64,000 bases of DNA. It comes from Sequoia sempervirens. Taxonomy: Eukaryota > Streptophyta > Pinopsida > Cupressales > Cupressaceae. This document shows positions 46,695-56,870 of the stretch, in pieces; within the stretch, counting starts at the first letter, position 1, and every line of letters begins with the position of its first letter. The notes beneath the pieces are model-generated. The model searched no databases. It worked only from the letters and a program-made list of their open reading frames with translations, and was not told the DNA's origin. The stretch is taken from positions 1 to 64,000 of the forward strand of contig VDFB02254912.1 in assembly GCA_007258455.2 (NCBI GenBank). Direction: 5' to 3'. A program made the translations under genes and the position numbers.

Positions 46695-47869
46695 CTTGTG
46701 CTGCTTGAAGCTGTTTTTAGCTGCATTTTGTTGTAGATGGTTAAGGGATGTGACAGAATACTACAGAATGTCATAGAAATATTTCGTAGTGAGTGCATGT
46801 GTCCAATTTAGCATTGTAACTGCTGCAAAAAGTCATGGATTGCATTTAATCATATTAGGGGTTCGTTAAAGTATAGTTTAACATGTCTCTCTAGTCATAA
46901 GTTATTGCATCACTCCATTGCACTCCAAAGATGATAAAATTAGTGCCTCTGACTTTGTTGTTTTGATAAATTTGTTTTGATCTTGAATCGGCCTCTTGTA
47001 GGCCCTTTTTCTACACTTCTATAATTGTATTCATTTTGTCATTTCTCCTCTTCTAGCCATGTTGGTAAGGAAACCTGAATTGTTGTTTGTTAAATATTAA
47101 GGTATTTTCAATATGGACTTAAGTAGTGAGTAAATGTTAATTTAAAAATGTAAGCAGCATCAAGTGTGGGTCGTAACTAAATGATACAAGTGTATAAGCC
47201 ATTAAAGATATGTATATTCATCCATTTTGGAAGATGTTTTTGAGTGGTTAGTTTTTGGGCATTATAGGAAATGAGGAAAATGTAAACGGAAAACGAAGCA
47301 TTGGGTCCAAATCATGTGTCCAATAAAAGGCTTTGAAAATATATCTCATTGATTTTTTTTGGGCAATATACTTGTAGACAAGTTATGCACCAAAGTAAAA
47401 TGTATTATTCATATCAATTTGCTATTGTCAATTCAACAGTTAACACAATAATCCTTACCTATGTCCTTTTTCAGCTTGTTTTGCATGCACTTGAACTTGA
47501 AGATTTAACACGATGACAGAACACATATAAGTTCCATGTAGGATCAAAGTCCATCAATATATTATGTTGAAGAATAAATGAACCTTCTCTAAGAATAAGT
47601 TGCAACACCAAGTAAACAATTACATAAACTGACAGAAAAGGCGTTAATAAAACAGTTTCAGAATAAAAGGTAACAAAGGCAATACTTGATGAAAAATAGA
47701 ATGATGAATACTTCTAAGTTCTATCAATATGGTGATGAAATTCTGAAGAAGACCATATCCTAAATTTCAGAGTTAAGAATGTTTGACAAGATGAGGAATA
47801 TCAATCAGGCACAATTACACAGACAATTTAGGAAGTGGTCTAGAACGATGTTCTTGAATTACAGCAATA

Positions 47870-47918
<49 letters not shown>

Positions 47919-48291
47919 GAGAGCGAGAAGCAAGGAATGAATGAAATAAATATAACAAGCTATCAAGTTTGGAATCGGACAAAAGATAGAGTACAGTTTA
48001 CATGTTCAAATCAGGCCTGAAAACCAAGTTATGAAGTAATTACATCAGAGTAAATAAGAAAACATAGTAAATAAATCAAATATTTTGTGCAACAAAATCT
48101 CGTACTTGATATAGATGAAGAAGGGACATGCATGTTTTGATACTTAAAAAATCTAGTTATCAGTTCCAACAGTTCATCCCAACTCATATTTAGTAACAGA
48201 TTTACCATTAAGGAGCCATCTTTCCCTTGCCAAAACAAATCAAAGAAAAGAAGTGCACCTAAATGTTTAAATAATTCATTAATCAACTTAC
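46695..48291 (-). other. Intron sequence of the starch-branching enzyme gene
   Basis: No exon was found. It holds the (CT)n run at 47,872-47,915. It continues the intron that begins at the donor at 48,291 and is occupied by F and the elements to its left. Confidence 0.6.
47872..47915. repeat. (CT)n microsatellite
   Basis: About 22 CT dinucleotides without interruption in the intron. Confidence 0.97.
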
Positions 48292-48392
48292 TAAGTCAAA
48301 TCTGCGTCGGCACTTATCAAAGCTATTATTGTTTCCACGAACAAATTTTCCATCTGGAAGATATTGGTCACCTCTTGGAAAATCAATCCACT
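48292..48392 (-). CDS. SBE2: Starch-branching enzyme class II, exon d
   Basis: Acceptor ATAG precedes AGTGGATTGATTTTCC, and the donor is GTAAGT at 48,291. With the G carried from exon c, it encodes [15 protein letters not shown], then KF and [14 protein letters not shown], ending in phase 0. The [13 protein letters not shown] block is typical of class II plant branching enzymes; class I has a different text here. The enzyme makes alpha-1,6 branches in amylopectin in plastids. The next expected exon (GDADYLRYHGM-like) was not found in the window. Confidence 0.92.
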
Positions 48393-48506
48393 CTATATGT
48401 ATGTCAACCATCAAGAACCGAATTATGATTTGTATGGGTTAAATATTAGCATATCTGAATATTTGTACTCAATGCAATGTGGGCAGCTCAAGGAAATTTT
48501 TAGCAC

Positions 48507-48654
48507 CTGGGTGTCCAAATTCATTTCCCATGAAATTTAAATAGCTTTCACCACCTAATCCCATTGTGACAAGTCGAATCATCTTGTGGAGAGCTATTCC
48601 ACGATCTATAGCTGGACTTGAAGGCAAATCAAGTGCCATAAAATCATACATATC
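48507..48654 (-). CDS. SBE2: Starch-branching enzyme class II, exon c
   Basis: 148 bp, acceptor CTGCAG and donor GTGCTA. It encodes [17 protein letters not shown], then [19 protein letters not shown] and [12 protein letters not shown], almost invariant in plant starch-branching enzymes of GH13. There is no stop or frameshift. The last base joins exon d to make the Glu codon of EWIDF. Confidence 0.95.
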
Positions 48655-49861
48655 CTGCAGCATAAAGTCCAACATCTTTTGATTCAAAAAATAATGATGA
48701 TAATTTCAATAAAGTTCAGTTTCAAATTTTGTAACCATTGACATTAACAGATCAACCACACCCCTCAATCCCTTGTAAACCAGACTAAGTTCAAGCAATT
48801 TATAGATGACTTGGACAGCAGTCATAAGACTGCCTAATAGTATACTTTTACTCATTTAAACTTTAAATTTTTCAACTTAAAAAACTGTGATACAAATTCT
48901 CAACTCTACTCATATTACTTAAAAAAACTATTGAGGATCATTTCGACATTAGCCTAATAAAAATGGATGGGTTCTCCAGAGCTAAAATCATAAATTACGA
49001 AGGCTATAAAAAGAAAAAGAAACTAAATAAAAATTCCAAGAAAGCAATGCCAATTGACCAATTTTTCAAAGGTTGAAATTCTCATCCTAGCTGATACTCA
49101 ATACTTATACTCTATTCCAGGAACTTTAATTTATCATTATCTACAGGAAAAAAATTGGAAAGAAGATATCTTCACGTCCTCAGTTCTTACGAATTACATA
49201 CAGTCAAAAGGAAATCTTTCACTTTACAAAATAAGACACTATATAATAGAGGAAGTATTTTCATAAAAATGCATTAAAACTATTACAAATGTTAAATTAT
49301 AGAATAGGCAACGAAAATTAATGCAGCAAAGACATTACACTTAAATTCAATGTGCCAACACAAAGCTTCATTACACTTATTAGAACAGAAATAAACTTAG
49401 GCAATGTAAATATACATAATAATTGAATAATAACACATACTATTGGTGTTATATTTAACAGAAACTTAAAAAAGAGGACTCTAGGCCCTGTCAGATTATT
49501 ATGTTTCAAGTTTATAACTCTAAAAAACCAAGACTACTTCCACATTAGTTACCACTCTCAGAAAGCTATTAAGAGTTCAATGCATACAGTAGGTGCTGCA
49601 GATCTAGATATAGCATGATTTTACTATAACTCTTTTTAAATTCAGAAAAAATCATAAGAAGTTTTAAATTTTATTACAAAGGGGGAAAAACTTTGATTTG
49701 ATGGCTTATAGAAACAGAACAGTTTGAAGGCCATTTATATTCGATTTTCTCAACTTTTCAAAATTTTCACATCACTGTAATTTAAAAAGTAAGTAATTGA
49801 TAAGTATTCAAAAAACTTCCAACTACACAAGGAGAATAATAGCATTGGATGTTAGCACTAC
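48655..49861 (-). other. Intron between exons b and c
   Basis: 1,207 bp, AT-rich, with good GT and AG ends. No mobile element was recognised. Confidence 0.8.
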
Positions 49862-50006
49862 CTTATCCATAAGCCAAAAGGCTAATGTCTTATCACCAAC
49901 AAGAGCTTGATCATGACTCTCTGCATATACTACACATTTCTCCGACCATCGCCTATTTGTGAGTGTGAATACAATATCACCCATTTGCCAATCCTCGTCT
50001 TTCTTC
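49862..50006 (-). CDS. SBE2: Starch-branching enzyme class II, exon b
   Basis: 145 bp, acceptor ATATAG and donor GTAGTG. It encodes [20 protein letters not shown], then [26 protein letters not shown] is GH13 conserved region IV, whose Asp is one of the three catalytic residues. It completes the split Lys codon of exon a and ends in phase 0. Confidence 0.95.
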
Positions 50007-50392
50007 CTATATTAGAGAAACATGCAAAGCTAAAAAGTGAGAAAGAAAGAAGACAGAAAATATATAATGTACATAAATAACCAAAAGTAGGTCAACAAGT
50101 CTCAAAAAGTACATTTAAATAAAATAGAGATAGATGGGATGATTTGATGTCCATTCCACGTCAAAGATAATTTAGTGCATGGGCAATCTATTCATATCAA
50201 GACCAGCATAATAAGCAAATATGAAAAATAGCTACCCAAAAGATGAATTTGTACCAACCAAATGCCATGTATATCATATCAAATAGTTGTGCAATGACCT
50301 AATATTGTGACAAGAATTATACTTTTCAAAACATTGCCAAATCAATATGTTCCAAAGTACATGCAAAAACCATGCTATTATGATACACTCAC

Positions 50393-50499
50393 TTTGAAAG
50401 TAGTTCAATCCATTTGTCAGCCACTGCCATATGAAGTCGATAATCAAATCCAACCCCTCCATCTTGGACAGGAAGACAAAAGGTTGGCATGCCACTTAC
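50393..50499 (-). CDS. SBE2: Starch-branching enzyme class II, exon a
   Basis: 107 bp, acceptor CAATAG and donor GTGAGT. It encodes [15 protein letters not shown], then [18 protein letters not shown]. In the family this follows TIGED, which carries the catalytic Glu, so the preceding exon ends at that residue; it is not in the window. A partial duplicate of this exon's start lies 240 bp upstream (50,727-50,736). Confidence 0.95.
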
Positions 50500-50960
50500 C
50501 TATTGCACAATGAGATTAAAACATGATTGATGTTATTAACAGTGTCTAGAAAACATATCACACCCAAACAAGTCAGTGTTACATTGGACAAGGACTGGAT
50601 TGTATAAACCAAACATGCATCCGCATCGAAAGAACAAAAATAGCTTCAACTTAAGAATCCTCTTTTTTATAATTATCCAGCCAATCAAATGAAAAGATGC
50701 ACAAAAAACAGTTTCTAAAGCATTAAGCATGCCACTGACCTTTTCCATAATGAGATTTTGGTATGCATATAATTCCATTATCAGAATCCAGAATAAACAT
50801 TACATCCAAATAAGTGACTGTTCAAGGTGTAACAAAGTCTATAAACTAAGCTAGATCCACATGAAAAGTACAAAAAACCTAAACTTAACATAGCCTTCTT
50901 TTCATAATCATTTGACCAATCAAATGAAAAAATGCGAAGAAATCTGTATCTCAAGCATGA
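50487..50960. repeat. 240-bp tandem duplication overlapping exon a start
   Basis: Unit 1 (50,487-50,726) and unit 2 (50,727 to about 50,960) share GCATGCCACT, AATGAGATT, AAATGAAAAGATGC-like and CCAATCAAATGAAAA strings. The duplication includes the first exon bases and the acceptor, so unit 2 holds a decoy splice acceptor (AAAAG before GTCAGTGGCATGC). Confidence 0.75.
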
Positions 50961-52005
50961 GGTCCAATCCATGACCATATATAATTAGATCGCTGTTATC
51001 AAGGTCATAATGTCATGGGCCACACCAAATGGCAATAATAACATTATATGTTTGTGGGTTAACATCACATGTTACTAGGTTATTCAACTTTGCTCAAGGC
51101 ATATACAAGTAGTGTACTATCAATACCATATTTGCACAAACAGAAGTAGAAAAATGGCTTGCAAGCCATGCATTTGTAATCAAAGAGGAAAATACACACG
51201 TCTCCTGGGTACCAAGCATGGGGACTTGATGTTGCTGAAGCAAAGAAGTGTTGAAAAACCTGGTTGAGTTCATTGATTAAGAGCATAAAACAGGTTTCAA
51301 ATTGCAGATAACTTGCTGTTAAAAATCAGAAATAAGACAAAGAAAACTGAAATATGAATGCAAAAATCAACAACTAAACAAGCATAGACACCATAACATG
51401 GAATTTACCCTGGAAAATCCCTCTCGGGTAAAAATATCAGACTCAAATCTAGATCTGTACCATATTAAATTGAAAAAAGCTTACAACTACAATGAGCTGG
51501 TCCAACAAGTGATACAGCAATAATCTTCTCGATACTTGAATAATCCATCAGCTAATCCCCACACCTCAAACCTATGATGCTCAAACCACTATCCTATGGC
51601 ATATACGTGTGTGAAAACCACCAAAACTATGGATGTCCATGACCTCCCCAATGAGATGCCACAAATCTCAATGCCCCCTTTGCCTATTCCAAGATGCTCT
51701 TGCACATCATACCAATGGGATCAAACTCGATAATTCCTTGTCATTCATGCCTTCACCAATTTGCCCTCGCATGGAATGCAGGACCCCATTCTAGCTAGGT
51801 GTCCTTGTCATTTAGCAACGCTAAATTAACCCCCACAATCTCTACAGCATTAGAAGTGTCATGTAACCTGTCCCATTTAAGTGTGAAATCTTTTCTATGT
51901 CAGGGTGTATTTCTCACAAGATAACTGCCTCTGTTCCATGGTGTGTCCAAGACAGGGAAGGCAGCAAATGCAGAGATGTATTTTGGGGGTTGCAAGGGAC
52001 ATTAG
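50961..52005 (-). other. Intron upstream of exon a
   Basis: No coding text of the preceding branching-enzyme exon was found here. Nothing else is identifiable. Confidence 0.5.
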
Positions 52006-53421
52006 TGTCATGTCCCTCGAAATTGTAGCATTGAGATATAAAACATCAAAAACAAGATAAACAAAATACACATTAAAAACATTAACTATTTATTATTACT
52101 ATGATTATAATTATCAAAGACAATCTTATAATTATAAATATTAAGAATAATATTGTAATTACCAAAATATAAATATCTAGATATTATAATCATTATACAT
52201 CAAAGATTGTAAATACATTTATAATTTATTATATTTTAATGATTATACAAAATACTAAAATACAAATAAATAAACATCAAAAATACATTAAAACATAAAA
52301 GCATTGAAATACAAATGAATAAGTAAAATGAATACCAAAATAAAGATTAAAAGTATAAATATAATATTATAATATAATAATAATTATATATACAAAGATT
52401 ATATAAAAGTAAATATATATTATATTAATAAAAAACATGTATACATAAAATAATAATAAATATATTACAAATTTGTATTAAACTATTAATAATCAATATA
52501 TTAGCCTACACTATCACCAGCACCATCACATAAGATGAACGAAAGAAACGGGCCTAGTAACGCAATGCAAATAAACATAATTAAGACCAAAGTGAAGCAT
52601 CGAATGCAGCACTGAAGTCATTAAGAACAGGCACGTCCATTCAAAGAAGCCTATAGTTTGGGAAAGGGCATGAACCTCCACCAAATCGTGGAGTATTTAA
52701 AGGAATAAACTTGAAACCATTTAGAGGCATCGGGGAAGGAAAAAGAAGAGAATATTATAAGAATATTACAATCAGCAAAACATTTAAAACCCAGGCTGCA
52801 ATAATTATCTGAGATCATCGATGGAAGTAAAGAAAAGGAAACAGGACAAAGAAAACTAGGTAAAATAAAGAACATACAAGCAGATCGTGGGAAAGGAGGA
52901 AAGAAAGGAATCATCATGGATGGATAGATGAATAAAAAGGTGGAATATATGAGTATATTCAAAGGAAACCCTGCAGATCAGCAGCAATACATTAACAGTA
53001 AGTTAACTATAATAATATAAAGACATAATTTTATATATATATATATACCAAGAAATTAATGTAAATTGAAAGTAGTTGGGAATAACAATATATATAAATT
53101 TATATACAATATATAGATATACTATTCATAAAATCATATGTATCTATAATATATGTATGGGTAAGTAGATGTTTGAACCACTTGTGAATATACAATAATG
53201 ATACTTGCAACAATTATTGAGCCTTATAAGTAATTACAATCTTAATATAAAAAAGAATAGATTAATATTTATTTATATACGTTTTTATCCTATGATCAAT
53301 CAAAAGTAAGATTGAAGGAAGGCGATTAGGGAATAAAGAGTCATGGGAAGACACAGCAGATCAGGTGATGTACTCACTTAGCAATAATATTTAGCATTTT
53401 TTTAATATAAAAAACTGATAT
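52006..53421 (+). mobile_element. Diverged LTR of the element A family, cut by E
   Basis: Starts TGTCATGTCCCTCG, against TGTCATATCCCTGAAATGG in A. Near 53,195-53,230 it has GATACTTGCAACAATTATTG, matching the LTR of A near 7,440-7,465, and near 53,325 GATTAGGGAATAAA matches GATAGGGAATAAATG of A. It stops at the E insertion, roughly 100-150 bp short of the expected LTR end. The middle is too diverged to align by eye. Confidence 0.65.
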
Positions 53422-56241
53422 TGTTACATCCCTTGCATTGAGACTGTGAGTTGGGTTATGTATTTTAGGATGCAAAGTTAGTTGCAAGTAACTGTTTTCA
53501 TGTGAAAGAGAAATTGAGAATAGAATAGATATTTTATTTCTCGTAACTGTAATGTTAACGTTCTTTTTATTCTGCAAGTGAATATCTTGTTTGCGTGAAA
53601 TTGAAAAGAGAACATGAGATTTAATTTAAATGCATATTTAAATAGCCATTGAGAACAATCTAACCATAATACCTGTCAGTGGATGCAGGACTGCCGACGC
53701 CTCGACGGAAAAGGAGATGTCATCAAGGAGAGGATATGGTAACAAGGACCAATTATATTGTCTACCTAGAGTCGGTGTATGACAAAGAATCTAAGTCGTA
53801 ACTTGGCCATAAACAATTCAAAATAATTATTTATTCTCTAAGTCAATTTAAATATATATAATTATCTTTTATAATTTTAAAAGGAGTTCGCAATTGATTA
53901 ATAAATGAAATAATTAAATACAAGAATACTTGGAGAGGAGCGAACCAATGTTGAATATCAATTTAACATTTGTAAATATTAAATAATGCCATCAAATGTT
54001 TCTTTGCTTATAATTTTAAAATGAATTATAGATGGCATCGGGCCTTGTGGTGGGACTTCTGGCAACTCGCCATCCGCATGGAGAAACGCCCAAGAAGGGG
54101 CAAATGAAAGGTTTCTTGGAAATCGTTTGGGAGAATTCGAGCTCCTTAAGGAAAATTTGATCTTCATTCTTCATCTTTTTCTCATCTCGGAACTCTGGCT
54201 CTCTCTCTCTCAATGGGTCGAGCTAGTTTTCTATGGCTTCGTTTAAAGCCCTTTCTTGCCACTGTGATTCAATTCCAATTCCGTTTTGCCTTCCTCACTA
54301 TACTAAATCTTCTTTCTTACATTCGGAAGTCTCTTTTTCCCCTGTATCCATCGGCTGGCTCGAGCTCATTCAGAATTTCGTCTCCTTCTTCGCTATTGGC
54401 GACTTGGAGATTTAAACCTTTTGGGCAAGTTTTGTTGAAGCGGTGGTTTTGAGATTGGTGTCGGCCCTACACATCTTCAAACCTGTTAGTGGTACCGATA
54501 CCTATTACCGTCTTTGGTTCTCTTTCTCGGCTTGGAGCGCCGGGGTTCTTGGATTTTGAAGTTGCAGAGAGAAGAATACTAATATCAAGTTTCAATTAAA
54601 TTTTTCAGGCAAGTAACGAGTCGTTCCTTTAAGTAATGATATCGATGCTACTTTCTTATGCAATTTCCGTGTTGGTAATCAACTTGGTTATGGTTTTCAA
54701 GCTTGAAATCGTTCCTCTCTTAAGAGCATTGGACTTGTTGCGAATTGCAATTTTCCAATATCGCATAACAAATGGAAATAATGCAATTGCCTGTGAATTC
54801 CATATCGATCTAGGTCTTTTGCTGATATCATTGGTTGGTACCCTATTCTCGCATTTTTCCTCAGTCATCAATGCCGTCTCTGAAAACAACTAATCATTAA
54901 TTATATATTTGTTTTACCTTTGTCAATTTTTAAGGGTCGTAATTGGGTAGCTAGACTCTCTGTCTGATGTACTGGAAACGGTTTATACGACCTTCCTCCT
55001 CCAATCTGAAGTCAAGTCTGGTTAAATAATTGAGACTGCTGGTTATCACTTGAATGGTTTCCAATTATTTGGAATCTTGAGAAGCGTATAAATAATTGAC
55101 AATCTCAATATGGAGCCATGACCTAGTTCAATTCTTCTTGTTCTTAGGAACTCCTCTCAGTATTTGTATATGTACATTTAATTGAGGTTTGGGGAACACT
55201 CTCTAGTGAAATTATAATCAAACACATCCTCTCAATGGTTAAGGTATAACCAAAAACTTTTGAAAAGAGAATCAAATTGACAATTAATCATTAATTTTGA
55301 ATCATATGAAATCATGTCGAGCAAGGGTGAGAGCGCTGACGGCATGGGAGTGCCAGAAATGTAAAAGAAATCCTTGGCCAAGTTACGATGCTAGATTCAA
55401 CATCTGTCAGCCATCAAGTACTAGATGTATCATTGATCAGAGTAATCTTCTAGTTGGGAGGTACCCATAGTGAAGATTCGATCAGGAGATACAGTTCCTT
55501 GACACCAGGCTCAGAGGCATGATGACAAATTGATCCTTGTTAACTACCCTTGCGAAGGGACGGGTTCTTTCAGTTGAAGGAGCACAGGAGACTAGTAGGT
55601 CTTCGGTTGGACGGTAAAGCCCCTGATGATAACTCATTTTCCCTTGAAGACCGTGTCATGATCAAGTGCTTCAACTTCTTAACTGTAAACTCTTGAAACC
55701 CTTTTTCTCTCTCTTAAGTTTCTGAAATGATTACTTAGCATAAATTGATTAGTTGTGATTTTATTTGAAAGCATTTAAAAGTTAGTTGCAGTATGATTGC
55801 CATAGTTGCCGGGAGATGCAGGGTACGGGTACTGGTACGGGGACGGGGACGCCAATAAAATTAGGGTACGTGAGTTAAATGAATAAGGAGACAGCTACTT
55901 TATATGTAAATGATTCACCAGAAATTTTGGGTATGGGAAACAGTACGTTGTCTATGTTTCCAAAATGGAGTTTCCCGGCAACTATGATGATTGCTCTTCT
56001 GTTATTGGAAATCAGTTAGATGTTCCTTTCAATTATTTCAGTTAGATGTTCTTTTCAACTGACATGAAACTAGAAGTTAGTTGATGCATGGATTGATATG
56101 TAAATTTTACTTTCATAAGAAAATTCTTTTCATTGAAATTGAAAAAGGAAAAACCTAGATTGTTAGTTATTTAGTTCTCTTTCAGCTGAAGTTGGCAATA
56201 TAACCGCTTCCTCATTAACTCTAAGATGTTAGTATGTTACA
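53422..56241 (+). repeat. Element E 5' LTR
   Basis: 2,820 bp including a 194-bp MITE plus TSD; TGTTACATCC...ATGTTACA. The first 1.2 kb match 62,690-64,000 closely. Small ORFs in both copies are not conserved as protein. Confidence 0.88.
55801..55986. mobile_element. 186-bp hAT-like MITE, TSD ATGATTGC
   Basis: Perfect 14-bp terminal inverted repeats CATAGTTGCCGGGA and a perfect 8-bp TSD ATGATTGC (55,793-55,800 and 55,987-55,994). The interior has GGGTACGGGTAC and GGTACGGGGACGGGGACG strings like those in the 755-bp element at 17,968, suggesting related families. It sits inside the 5' LTR of E. Confidence 0.92.
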
Positions 56242-56243
56242 TA

Positions 56244-56256
56244 TGGTATCAGAGCC
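56244..56256 (+). promoter_or_regulatory. Element E primer-binding site (tRNA-iMet)
   Basis: TGGTATCAGAGCC two bases after the LTR. It is followed by a small hairpin, AGGTTC and GAACCT around GACATT. Confidence 0.93.
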
Positions 56257-56346
56257 ACCAGGTTCGACATTGAACCTCGGGGCTCATCATGCAACTCAGA
56301 AAACTGAAACCAGCATTGGGAACCTTGTAAACCTTTTGCATTGAAT

Positions 56347-56591
56347 CTATCACAAGAAGTGGTAGTTATTTTGTATTAAAAATCTATCACCGGAAGTGAT
56401 AGTTAATTTTGTAAATATCTTTGCATTGGATCTATCACAGGAAGTGATAGTTATTGTAAACAATTATGTAATTGAGTCTATCACAGGAAGTGATAGCTAA
56501 TCCTGTAAACAAATCTTGTATTGAGCCTATCATAGGGAGTGATAGCCTTTTTGTAACCATTTGGTATTGAATCTATCATAGGAAGTGATAA
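56347..56591 (+). repeat. Six stem-loop repeats in the leader of element E
   Basis: CTATCACAGGAAGTGATAG or a close variant occurs at 56,347, 56,384, 56,432, 56,478, 56,527 and 56,573, spaced 37-49 bp. Each folds as a 7-bp stem (CTATCAC and GTGATAG) around AGGAA. They lie between PBS and gag. Confidence 0.92.
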
Positions 56592-56870
56592 TAATTTTTG
56601 TAATCAATTTTGCTTGTAACCGTTAAATGCTCTTAGAAGTAAATTTGAGTTAACCAGTAATTATGAAACCATTCTATCTATTTAAGGCAAGGTATGCCTA
56701 GTGTACCGAGATTGTGATCAAAACCTAAATAATAGTTCATTTTGAAATTGTGGACTTATGGATGGGAAGATCCTAAAGCAATCCACCAGGTGCAGGGGCA
56801 TCTGAGTGTTGAAATCCTTGAAAATATATCACTGACACATAGATAAGATTGGTTCTAGCTTAACTTCAAG

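Noticed and set aside
54213..54893. ORFs of 60-85 codons in the LTR of E
   Set aside because: The matching 3' LTR copy has frame-altering differences, so they are not conserved as proteins.
56347..56591. Regular repeats resembling a CRISPR array
   Set aside because: Spacers are themselves related and the setting is a eukaryotic retroelement leader; no cas genes.
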